Assembly: GCF_901709675.1 (NCBI RefSeq)
Contig: NC_051094.1
Coordinates: 6,971,001-7,035,000, forward strand
From: Syngnathus acus
Taxonomy: Eukaryota > Chordata > Actinopteri > Syngnathiformes > Syngnathidae
DNA: 64,000 bases
Direction: 5' to 3'
In this document: positions 1 to 10,771 of the stretch, piece by piece
Position numbering within the stretch: position 1 is the first letter of the stretch
Layout of the letters: the number at the start of each line of letters is the position of its first letter
Program-made: the position numbers and the translations under genes
Notes under the pieces: model-generated
What the model was told of the DNA's origin: nothing
The model's database searches: none
What the model saw: the letters and a program-made list of their open reading frames with translations, nothing else

Positions 1-359
1 TCCGCGATTGACCAGATCGTACAGTCATGTAATGATTTGCACATAGCGGAGGCTTATTCGCAGGGGCCTCTTTTGGTGTCACTCGTTAAGAGAGTAATGA
101 CATTTGATCAAAACACACAATATACGAAACAGCAAAGCTAACTTTAAGGCTAACAAGGGAGCTAAACTTATTGAATAACAGATAAGATGAGAGCAATGCA
201 CGTTTAGCCACCAATAATGTCTTCATCATCTGAAATCAGCACACAACACATTTTCGAGAAAATGCTACGGGACTCACCTAAAAGATTGACTGCAGATGAG
301 AAAATACAGAAGTAGGTAAATTGCAAGTAAAGCTGTGTTTAGTGGTACTCCGGCAGGGA

Positions 360-480
360 GATGGGGGGACACACGCTTGTTAGAATGGCGCCAGCTCCAC
401 AACGCGGCGCGCTTTGATGACGTCAGTGGCAAAATGACGCTTCAGATGGGGAAACCGATGCATTGATTTAAATTGCGGTT
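360..480. promoter_or_regulatory. Possible CpG-rich promoter patch with CRE
   Basis: This segment is richer in CpG than its AT-rich surroundings and contains the full palindromic CRE TGACGTCA at 418-425. On the minus strand a sequence with a good donor (AG followed by GTGAGT, near 277-283) lies downstream, so it could be a noncoding first exon of a divergent gene leaving the window to the left. No open frame supports that, and the call rests only on composition and motifs. Confidence 0.3.
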
Positions 481-583
481 TCCGCTGATAATAAAACTTT
501 GCCGCCTGTATTTTGGCATTGTCCGTAAGTAAAATCCTTCTGGTTTTTTTTTTTTTTTAGAACGAGTTATATATTAAAAAAAA

Positions 584-588
<5 letters not shown>

Positions 589-657
<69 letters not shown>
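589..657. repeat. (AT)n microsatellite
   Basis: An uninterrupted AT dinucleotide run of about 69 bases, preceded by poly-T and poly-A tracts. Such runs vary in length and are often mis-sized in assemblies. Confidence 0.97.
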
Positions 658-658
<1 letters not shown>

Positions 659-785
659 TGTTATTTTGGAAGAATGTGCTCTTTGGTTTTGCTTGGAAAA
701 TGCATGAAAATGAAATTTGATTAATTACTTTTAATCATGGCAAAATTTCGCCAGTGGATCAGAGGCGTCATGATTACAGCGTGCA

Positions 786-793
786 TGACGTCA
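786..793. promoter_or_regulatory. Palindromic CRE (second copy)
   Basis: A second perfect TGACGTCA, 368 bases after the one at 418 and about 900 bases before the hsd17b3 start codon. This is the CREB/ATF family site. Whether it is used cannot be told from sequence. Confidence 0.35.
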
Positions 794-1575
794 CACACGT
801 CTACTAAAGCTTTCTTTGAAAGGCTGGGTTGTTGTTTTTTTGTGCAAATTGCATTTGTTGAATAAGTATATAAGTAAATAATCGTTGTACATGTGTGACA
901 ATGACAATAAAGATCTATTCTATGTTTAAAATGGGTTTTCTGATCAAATAAAACCTTGAGCACATGACTGCATCTATCATACCCTTTGAAGGCACACATA
1001 TAACACATGAATTGCAAATTCATACAGTGATTACACTTCATAAAAGCCATTTATATTGCCTTTTGTTATATTTTAGTCCATTTTAAAGGGTTATTTGTAA
1101 GAAATGTTATTTTCCCGCAGTAATATGTTCTCTGAGCCCACAGTAGTCTAAACACGGTATTCTGATGACTGCAACTGTAAATAAAGCAGATGAATCCACT
1201 TGGTTTTATCCATTTTATCGGGCTTTCATTTTCACATTATGCCACCCTCTCGTAAAAATATGGCATTTGGACCGGGGTGTGTTAACTTTTTATCAATGCA
1301 TCCATTCATTTATCCAGAGTAAATGGACTGTGAGCAATCAACCTTTGTACACAACATCTTAGTCACACTGCAGTTTGACAAATGCAGTTTTTCAAGTTGT
1401 GCCTCTCTCTCCAAAAAGACTTGTACCAAAGTTAGTCACATGCCTTAGAGCATTTAATGGCTGACACCGACAGATACGATATGTTCACTAGTTGTTGGAC
1501 AGAGGGGGGCAGAGAGAGTGTGTGTTGTTCCATACAAGGGAGTGTCTTCTCTGGCAAAGATCACTATTTTCTGTG

Positions 1576-1587
1576 TATATATATTTT
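1576..1587 (+). promoter_or_regulatory. TATA-like element of hsd17b3
   Basis: TATATATATTTT lies about 100 bases before the chosen start codon, which would give a leader of roughly 70-80 bases if transcription starts about 30 bases downstream. It is an inference from position only; AT-rich runs are common here. Confidence 0.35.
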
Positions 1588-1687
1588 GGTTGCATCACTC
1601 ATCGAGATCCTGACTGGAGCACAAACACAGCTGTAAGCAGCAGCAGCAGCGGTGGGAACAGCACTGTGCCTCAGGTGCCGGACAAGC

Positions 1688-4600
1688 ATGAAGAACTTTA
1701 TGGAATGGTTTTTCACTACTCTCGGTGCTGTCGTTTTCATCTACTATGGAGCGAAGCTGCTTCTTTTTACAAGGATGCTTTATCCCAAAAGGTGGTTTCC
1801 GGTGCCAAAGTCTTTCTTTTTGTCCATGGGAGAATGGGCAGGTAAGCATGCTGTGTGTGTGAGTGTGCATGTGTAGCATAAACTATATGGGAACAGATTA
1901 GATATAGATTGAGGTTAACCATTCAGTAAATCAACATTTCACATTATTTTTCTTCTTGCTAAAGTTGACACTGTAACCTCCACTACAAAACAAATGATGG
2001 AACTAAATTGTCCCCAAAAATGACCCAAATCTAGATTCCTAAACATCATATGGGTCATGATTAAAACATTTTAACAAAACATTCTTAAATTAACCTGCTT
2101 TTCGAATCACTCAAATTGACATGACATTGACATGATTTACTTGCAAACCAAGAATTAATCATTGTGCCTAATCTTTCTAAATGTAATGATCTGGCACATT
2201 GGCTCACAGCTGTGTGGCAACAATCGTGTCAACAAACACACCACAAGTCCAGAATTGCCTATTCAAATACTTGTCAGACAGGAATCCAACAGTGTCTTTG
2301 ATTATGGCAATCCGGAAGATCTAATACCTGCGTGAATTACTGGATTCTTTTCCCATCTGAGCTGCTTGGCAGTGTCAGAGTTGTGAAACTAATTTGTACT
2401 AACGATTAGTCTGGAGAGACGAGCAGTCACTTGCCATCTGTAACTGGTCCAACAGTTTCTTCTAAAGTTGACAGCATTTCCCTGTGACGGATTTTTAGTG
2501 GGATTAAACAGTAACCCTGTGGAAAAGTAATATTCCCATACACTTTGGTCATGCCCAAAGCAAAGGGTCATTAACCCTAACATTGTTTGACAAGGGATTC
2601 CAGCACAGTGTGACAGACAAAACAGTGACACTGCACAGTAGTCTAAAAATTATTTTCATTCATTTTTCTGAATCATTTTAATTTGAAGGATCATTTAACG
2701 ACAGGACCCTCCAAATATAAGGCGCAGTTCGGAGACAAGGGTATAAGTCGAACTGCAAATCGTCTTGATCTACTCCTTAAACCTTGGTTGGTGGAAATTA
2801 CACCAGCAATTCTGCCATATTTACACCACAAAATGAGATTTTCCCTCGATGTGCATGACTCCCTATTATAGGTTAAAAATTATACCACATAGTAACCTTA
2901 TAGCATGTACGTACATACATACAGGCCAACAGTCAGAAGACCTGAGATTTATTTGGTATCGTACATGTGAGCTCCAGTCAGTCTGCTCCACAGTCTCCGC
3001 CCCTTAACTCCCAGATCCAATCACAAATCAGACTTGGTTGGTTAGACCCTCCCAGAAATGTGTTTATTTGTCTGTTTAAAAAAAAAGTTACAAAATTTTA
3101 GCTGGTTAAAATTATTTCTTCATTCCTTCCATAGCTGACCCACTCTTTTATTATAACAGTTCCAGTATGTCACAACTGACTTGGAAGCCCCCCAAAAGCT
3201 TGCTGGAACGGAAAATTGTTATCTAAGTATTCAGGGCCTAAGGAGATGACAGGGTAGTGGCAGGTTGGACATGTTCTCCGCACGTTCCTTATCAGAGGAA
3301 CACGGTGTAAGTACAGAACGTAACTCGAATGTGATGAATCAGTAAACACAAGCCTTCTCTTTGACATCATGATGATACCAATGCATCCTTGTAGTGAGGA
3401 ATGCTAAGTCAACTAACAAAGTGTTTCTGTTTCAGTGGTCACCGGTGCTTCAGAGGGCATAGGAAGACAATACGCCTTTGCGGTAAAATATTATTTCAAT
3501 TGGGATTGGACATAACCTTTTATTAAATTAATTTCAAACCCAATATGTATGACATCAAACTTTTAATATTTGTGTCACTTTTCACAAATTCATCTATTCG
3601 CTTTTTTTTTATTCTGTGGACTCTATCTTCAACTATTCACTGAACACCTTAGATATTTTGCATCTTTTTGAAATACCCCAAGATGCCACAAGATGGCACC
3701 AGAACTCTGTCATGATAGGAAAGTAGTACTGTGTCGATGCTTTACCTCTTTTTGTCCCACTATTAGCTGGCTGAACATGGAATGAACGTGGTGATTATGA
3801 GCAGAACCAAAGTGACTTTGGACAAGGTGGCCAAGGAAATAAGTAAGGACTACCTCATTTTATTTTCAGTATCTACCAGTGTCATAACAGCCTTGGGTAG
3901 TATAGATATCGTGTGTCCATGTGCAGGTGAATCTACACAACGGGTGGTTAAAGTGGTCGTGGCAGACTTCACCAACGACAATATCTTCACTGACATTGAG
4001 GAGCATCTTAAGTACTTGGATGTCGGTGTATTAGGTACAACTTCAGCATGATAATTTGCTATCACAGTACAACTATACAATGCGTGCAAATTGTTATCAA
4101 ATGCAATTCATCAAAGCTGTTTTTTACGACTGTGTGCTAGTCAACAATGTAGGCATGGTGCCCAGTGCGGTCCCTCGCAGATTCCTCGAAGGTGAAGATC
4201 TGGACCAGGTTAGTGGCGGCCGAGTTTGCAAGTATATTTGCTTGACAGAAAATGAGAAACTTTTGACACTGCACAGTTTTTTCTTCTCAAAGATGAAATG
4301 ATTACAATGCTTGTTGTCTTCCCTTTCAGACAATCACGAGGGTGATCAATTGTAATGTGAAAACCATGGTGAAGGTAAGTGTCCAACCTCCACATTCAAA
4401 GGTCCCAAAAGTGATACAATTAGGACTTACACACATTTTTGGGGGGAGGGTCTCAAAATTCTGATAATAACAACAGAGAGAAAAATTAATTTTGTCGAAG
4501 GTAGGCAGTCTTAAGCGAAGACTTTGAACAAATTAATACATTTGCAAAAATCTAAAAATTGCCATTTGAGAGTAAAGCTCTAACAACAAAATTCTTTGCA

Positions 4601-6010
4601 TTGCCCTAAAATCTTTCTCTCTTTCTCTTTGCAACAGATGTGCAAAATAATCCTCCCGGGCATGGAAAACAGGTTTCCTTTTCAGGTTTCCTTCATTTGC
4701 TGTAACAAATTATACTACTATAATGGCTGCTAGTAGTAGATGACGAATGACCATAAAAACCAAAAGCAAACACAGCGGCACCAACCGGCCACATACACCT
4801 GCACAACGATTTGTGATCCATTCCGTTGATAAAGATAAAAATTCCCCGCTCTCATTGGTATTATTTAATAACCAGTGGTTGAAGTTTGTGTGTATGTGGT
4901 ATGCAGGAGAAAAGGTGTGATAGTAAACATTGCATCCGGAATTGCCAGCATTCCATTTCCTATGTATTCGCTGTACTCTGCATCCAAAGTGAGTATCGTT
5001 CAACCTCTCTTTGGCTCCAAACGTGTTGTTACTCTCATTAAACTGTGCGTATCACTTTTGCAGATATTTGTGGAGAGATTTTCTCAAGGTCTTCACGCTG
5101 AGTACAAAGATAAAGGCATAATTATACAGGTGCAACCTTTTCAAGTAGGGGCGGGGAAACAATTAGTCGAGCTTCTCTTTGACCTTTTCCTTAGGCAGTC
5201 ACACCTTTTGGGGTCTCTACTCGCATGGCGGGCTACCAGAAAACCAACGTGACCATGCTGTCCCCGCGGGATTTTGTGGAGAGCTCGCTGCAGTATATCA
5301 GAGCTGGGGACAAAACTTACGGCAGCATCTGTCATATGTTGCTGGTAAGGAAGACTCGGTTATACTAAGATGTTGGTACAGAGCGCTTCACTTTGTCCAT
5401 GTTTTGTTATCTCACAGCCTCATTCCAAAGTAGAACAACCCCCCCCACAGACACACAAATATTTCATGTTGTTCTTTATAAAGAATATGGAGTTTACATA
5501 ATGTCCAATATTCATCCATGTTGTACATATTAAATTATGTACACTCAATATCAAGCATGTTAATTTTAGTATATTATGTTAGACATTTTTTTTAATTGGG
5601 ATTATTTTTTGTTTGTGATTGCTATTTTCTTTGCTTATATTTTTTGTGATATTTTTGTTTGCTTCTTTTTTCTGTTTGTGATTTGCTCTGCCGTAACTGT
5701 GGCCAGTTTGGCCCATTCCTTTGCCACATCTCTCAAGCTCTGTCAGCAATCACAGTTATCCCGATGCCACATTTTTTATCTTGGCTGTAACATAGCAAAT
5801 TTTGGAGAAAGTGGAGCCCTATGAACACTTTCTGGATGCAATGAACAAGAAAATAATTTGTCTATTGTACATGTGCACGCACAGGGCTGGTTACTACTCT
5901 CTATCCCACTCAAGATTCTCCATTCAGACTTTATGCTACAAGGTATGAAGGACTACGTGGAGAAAAAACAAGCAGAAAAGAGATCCAGAGCAGTAATAAT
6001 GGAAACCTAA
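1688..6010 (+). CDS. hsd17b3: 17-beta-hydroxysteroid dehydrogenase type 3 (11 exons, complete)
   Basis: Reduces androstenedione to testosterone with NADPH at the endoplasmic reticulum; a short-chain dehydrogenase/reductase. Exons: 1688-1841, 3436-3482, 3767-3842, 3927-4034, 4141-4208, 4330-4374, 4638-4672, 4907-4988, 5064-5129, 5195-5344, 5885-6010, joined in frame to 957 bases (318 residues plus stop; human is 310). Seen: a hydrophobic N-terminal segment (about residues 5-25, likely membrane anchor), the cofactor motif TGASEGIG (54-61), Arg80 at the position known in human for NADPH preference, NNVG (130-133), catalytic Ser188, and YSASK with Tyr201 and Lys205. The start is the first ATG followed by the hydrophobic segment. 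Exon 10 uses acceptor TTAG before GCAGTC, the only choice that keeps frame. Several introns are only 65-121 bases. Synteny with ercc6l2 and ptch1 supports type 3 rather than the related hsd17b12. The last exon is the least conserved part. Confidence 0.93.
3686..3699 (+). promoter_or_regulatory. CTCF-like motif in hsd17b3 intron 2
   Basis: CCACAAGATGGCAC matches the CTCF core pattern CCASNAGRKGGCA. It lies in the intron between exons 2 and 3. Motif match only. Confidence 0.3.
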
Positions 6011-6980
6011 AGGAGGAGGAGTGTCATAACAGTGCCGAGTCAAATACATTGACAGTAGAATGTCCAAAATCAGACAGAATCGATTGTGATGTTGGGAATA
6101 TGTTTTCCAGTTAGAAATCATGTAAAGTTGTTGCAGCTTCACTTAAGAAGTTTTAACGTGTAGTGCAATATTTAATGAGGCCACTAGAGGGTGCAAAAAG
6201 GCAAGTCTTTGGATGATACCCGTTGTGGCTGAGGACAGGATTTGTGCTTATGGATATTATATATTATATATATTATATATTATAAGTCTGAGACCTTTTA
6301 GAAGAAGAATTCTAGATTTGTTTTTGGTTGGTGCAGACAAGAAAAACATTGTCATGGGTTCATGCATATTTGGGAGGATTCTATTGAATTGGTTCGCACT
6401 AACAAAAGCAAAAATGTAAATAATGAAACTCAGTATTGGTAAGGTCAGAGAAGTACTTCATTTCACTGTTTATTTTACTGTGATTTTAATTTGCTGTGGT
6501 GTATTACTTTAATAGATGACTCTATACTTAATGTGGCTGAAATATCTTTTTCACTTGCAGGTAAAGCAACTAATATGAAATCAGTGCACAGAATCATAGA
6601 CCAGTAACGTCCAACCACTGCACTAAAAATTATTTAATTTTGTCTTATTTGTATGCTATCCCATCCCAACCTCCTTCTATCTATTCAACATAGTATACTT
6701 CATGGCATACTTTAGTTTGCTTGTTTGTCATGAGATCTGATGTAACGTGCCTTGGCTACATTAAGTTATTTTTTTTTGGGGGGGCATCATTTGATAAGCT
6801 TGTGCAGGTATGTATGTTGGGTAAAAATAAGTCAGCTACATCCCATGAAACAAAACTTAATTGGCAAAGTTTTTGTCTCTACTGTACTTTACTTTAATGT
6901 GATGCTTACATGGGGATTTCCAGGTGTGTGTATGTTTATAGCGTGTATAGCTGAAATAAAACTTTGTTACTCCTCTTACA
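6011..6980 (+). other. hsd17b3: Probable hsd17b3 3' UTR
   Basis: From the stop codon to just beyond AATAAA at 6955-6960, the first clear canonical polyadenylation signal downstream. A second AATAAA at 7206-7211 could give a longer form. The end point is inferred; no cleavage evidence is available from sequence. CCACTAGAGGGTGC at 6181-6194 resembles a CTCF core with one mismatch. Confidence 0.4.
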
Positions 6981-7498
6981 AAAGAACCAAAGGTGGGAGG
7001 GGATTTTTCTCACCTCAAGTGCTCTGCAATTTAGCGATGCCACGACTTTGTGCTACCTTGTAATTTACCATTTTTTCAAAAGCGACTGAATAGCACTTTT
7101 AATCATAGTACTTGTTCACTCACAAAATAATGTGCAAGCATCCCCCAACCACCAGGCTGTTGCATTGCACTAATGGCTTTATTTGTATAAAGGGATTTTT
7201 TGACTAATAAATATGGACAAAAATATTCAGATTCATTATGTGTGTATGGGCCCCTGTTGTCCCCCCATTTGTACGCCCCTGGTCACTGTAATATTCTTGA
7301 TCAATTCTGAATCATGCACTATGTTGTATTTTCTAGTCCATGTGATTTTAGGGCAATATAAAAAGACTCCTGGTAGTACAAAAAAAAGCTGGGGGCTACT
7401 GATGGAACAGATCACAATTAAGCACAAACTCTCCATAAAAGTGGCCTCGAGAAGTGAGTGGAAGTCAAGGGAAAGTTGTTTTCACGTCACAAAACCCG

Positions 7499-7507
7499 TG
7501 GGTGGTC
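7499..7507 (+). promoter_or_regulatory. GLI consensus 9-mer
   Basis: Perfect TGGGTGGTC, the GLI zinc-finger site. It sits between hsd17b3 and ercc6l2, about 26 kb from the ptch1 start, so a link to ptch1 is speculative. Confidence 0.25.
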
Positions 7508-8543
7508 ATGCTGGAGGACACTCTCCATATGAGTGATGGAGCGTACGCGTGTTAGAAGCGTTGAAGGCGGGACATGGGTGGAAGGAAATTGAGGAGGAGG
7601 GAGCGATGTCTTTGAGGATGCTGCCTGTGTGACATGGACACGCCTTGCCTGTTGTCTCAGTAAACGCAACGGTCCAAAGATGATCCAACACAAGCACACG
7701 GCAGCAGTGGCCCACCCAGGAGACGAGGTCAGCGGCCCTTTTTCCAGCTATGAGCCAAGAGTTGAGACACGGAAGTCGTTCTCATTGCCGCTATCGGCTA
7801 TCAATCTTCTATTAACCCAGCTGTCATTTAATCTTTTCGTGAAAAAAATATGGTGACAATTAAAATGTAATGAGTACTAGAACAGCAAAAGGAGAAATTC
7901 AAGCAAATCTTTGTGGTCACATCGACGATAAGCCCAGTTTGGAAGATCAGATTGTGAAGACAAGATTGTGGCGGAAAAAGGATCATTAGCCAGTGATGAG
8001 ACGGGAAAAGAGGTGGAATACTAAAAGAAGAACAGAGGGTGAAGAAAAAGTTCTCCATCGGGCCGCCGCTCACATATGGATCAGCTTTGCTTGTGTAGGC
8101 CCACTTCAAGGCGAAGGGCCTTGCAAACATAAACAGCGCAGGGGCTGCAGCTGGAGCGCGGAGGCAGCCGCTTGCTTAGCGAGACCTCCGTACGCTAAAC
8201 AATGGATCAAGTGACGCACAGGCCCTTGGCAGCCCAACAGAGAGGCCGGCAGTTTAGCTTCAAAAAAATCCAGCCTTTCTTGCGTACGTTTATTTCTGCT
8301 CCCTCAATATTTACCCCCGTGAGAAAACACCGTTTCACTCACAAAGGGCAACATCAAATGCTGCTCAGGAAAAAAAATTAATAATCAATTTTTGGGTGAA
8401 TTTTCAAGATAAACCTCAAATGCACTATAACCTTTGCAGCTGAACTTAATTTGAACTTCTATAAACTTTTAAAACATATCTTTCCAACTATTGTTTGTTT
8501 ATTGTCACACTCACGGCAATTAGTTCCGGTACATCCACCAAAA

Positions 8544-8573
8544 CGACCAATCGCGGCTAGTCATGATTGGTCG
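8544..8573. repeat. Inverted CCAAT-box hairpin
   Basis: A perfect 9-base inverted repeat, CGACCAATC and GATTGGTCG, separated by 12 bases. Each arm carries a CCAAT box (NF-Y type). It could form a small stem-loop or be two opposed NF-Y sites. Confidence 0.5.
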
Positions 8574-10455
8574 CTACTTGAGCTCTAAGCAACTGTGATG
8601 ACATTTTCAGTCAACAGCAAGTGGCAAAATGGCCAACCACTGAAAAACGAGTGGAGTTTCTTGCTTAACTCATATTCCACATACACAATATGAATCAGAA
8701 TTGCTTTTTTAGGAAGTGGGGGCACATACAATATATTTTTGGGTTGACCTCCCTTTCCAACCAGAGGGGGCCTCAGTTCCCCACCTCTGCTTTGGGGGTC
8801 ACAGAGGCGGTATTTGGTAGCCTTGATACTTGACTTTTCCAGCTTGGGAACAAACCTGCACTTTGTTGGCCCTGGAAAAGCTACATACAGCTACCTACCC
8901 CGGAGTCTAGTAATTGGCCCTTCAACACAAAATGAATGCAGATTGCATCTTGAGGGACACTTCTTGACTCCTGCTCAACCTCCATTTCTGACAGTGTACG
9001 CTTAGGATGTGTTTCATCACATTGTTGTGTAGCCTATGCCGAGCATTGAGGAGTCTGGATATGGAAACCTGAGCCATACAGATGGATTGGGTGGGTCGGG
9101 AGCCCCTTGGGTCAATCAAGGCCGCCGATCGGTCATTCGCCGTTTTTTTTAACAAATCAAATCAAATTAGGTGTCACTATCTTGACTTGTGCAAATAAAC
9201 CACACAAGGCCGCGTCACCACATCCACTTTGTAACACGTTCACTGACACTCAGCTTATTTTGGCAGGAAATGTAAACACTTGTCACACTAATCCATTTGA
9301 GGAACTGGGGAGGGAAAATGAAGCCTCACAGCTGTGGGGTTGCCTCAACAAGGAATACAATTAAAACAGTTATTACAAACTGGAGACAATTTCCCATATC
9401 ACTCAAGGCAGTACAGCAATATATAGTCATCGTTCTTTGCAGACGATAAGAATACAAATGCCTGTGGATATTGTAGTATTGTCTGTCTACATGTGTTGCC
9501 TTACCATTTGTGTGCAGAAGGTGATGTTCCTGCCACGTTGATGCTAATTGTTTACCCGCGTGCCTATGGAGTTTCCCATTGCATGTTAACATTGGTGTAG
9601 GTGAAGGCATGTGTGTGCTTTAATTACATACACGTTATGTCACTGATTTTGTTTTGTTCACTTTAACAGTAACCTTTAACTTATAATGGCAATAAACGGT
9701 CAAGGAGTTAAAATTTGAACACTGAAACACAGAACTTGTGAAGCCTGCTTACCAATAGCACACCATCACTTTGCCGAGCCAGTTGACCTCCGCGTGGGTC
9801 CAACTAGTGTCAGTCAGTGGATGAGCCGTTCCATTGTCTCGTACTTCGACCGGCTGCCAAATGAATGATCGGAATCTAAAACAAAAAGGCAGTTGTGGGT
9901 GGAATAGAAGAGTGAAAAAAGGTGAACGTGAAAGGGGCCTTTTCTTCTCCTCTGGCTGGCGTGTAAACAGGTGTGACAGTGAAGACAGCAGCCATCGTAC
10001 CACCCATGCACACAAAGATATTCCTGCTGAGCCACGCACCTCCGCTGTTGTTTAGCGATAGCTATCAACACTTTCTAGTGACAGATAAACAACTAGGGCA
10101 GCTCTGTTAATGTCTGCGCTGGGGCTGAAAGATATAAAACAGCTCAGAGTGTGACCTGAATGCACTTGAATCAAACTTTCTATTGGGCCGAAATGTGACC
10201 ACCATGATGATTTAATGTTGCACACAAGATCTGTGTTAGTCTGGACTTTCTGGTAATTGGTTCATATAAAAAAAATACATTATTGTTACTAATCAATAAA
10301 AAGTCAATGTTTTTTTTTTTGGTCTTGTTTCAACATTAAATATTTGAGGATAAAAAAAAAAGTGATTTTCATTCAATAGAGCAAAATGGATTGAACAGAT
10401 GGTGACAGACATGTCACACAAAATGTCTGAGTGGCAAAATCAAATGGAATGTGAG

Positions 10456-10461
10456 TTTATT
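10456..10461 (-). terminator. ercc6l2: Candidate ercc6l2 polyadenylation signal
   Basis: On the minus strand this reads AATAAA, about 310 bases after the ercc6l2 stop codon. A second AATAAA (10776-10771) overlaps the stop codon itself, so a very short 3' UTR is also possible. Confidence 0.45.
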
Positions 10462-10771
10462 CAAATAAATACCAAGAACCCCTCTTTGTCTGTTTTCATC
10501 TCATATCTCACAGTTCGCAAAAATTTTAAAAAAAATTAAAAAGAAAGATAAATATTGACCTTCAGTAAAGAAAAACTGCAAAACAATAAGCACATTGTTT
10601 TTGCAGTGGTGGGCAAAAAATACCTTCTCTTCTGGCCTAAATATGACTTTAAAAAAATGAGCAGTTTTAAGTCATCAGATTTCAAATTTATCTAACATCA
10701 GCATTTTCTCACCTGCTGATTGGATGGTCAGAGCAAAATCGGTAATAGTAGTCAAAACATTCATAAAAGAT

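Larger units (their letters stand above)
1..1560. other. Noncoding flank upstream of hsd17b3
   Basis: No convincing coding exon was found on either strand; the short open frames match no family I recognise. The stretch holds an AT microsatellite, two palindromic CRE sites and a short GC-rich, CpG-containing patch around 360-470. Human HSD17B3 is preceded by SLC35D2, but nothing here resembles an SLC35D2 exon. Confidence 0.6.
6981..10455. other. Intergenic, hsd17b3 to ercc6l2 (tail to tail)
   Basis: No coding exon recognised. The two genes converge here. It contains one perfect GLI 9-mer (7499-7507) and an inverted pair of CCAAT boxes (8544-8573). The short open frames have no recognisable domains. 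Confidence 0.6.

Noticed and set aside
121-240. Small minus-strand frame starting MMKTLLVAKR
   Set aside because: No family match and no supporting splice structure; too short to accept as a gene.
2690-2780. DNA transposon fragment (TATAAGGCGC motif)
   Set aside because: It resembles a fish repeat motif over only about 12 bases, with no inverted ends found.
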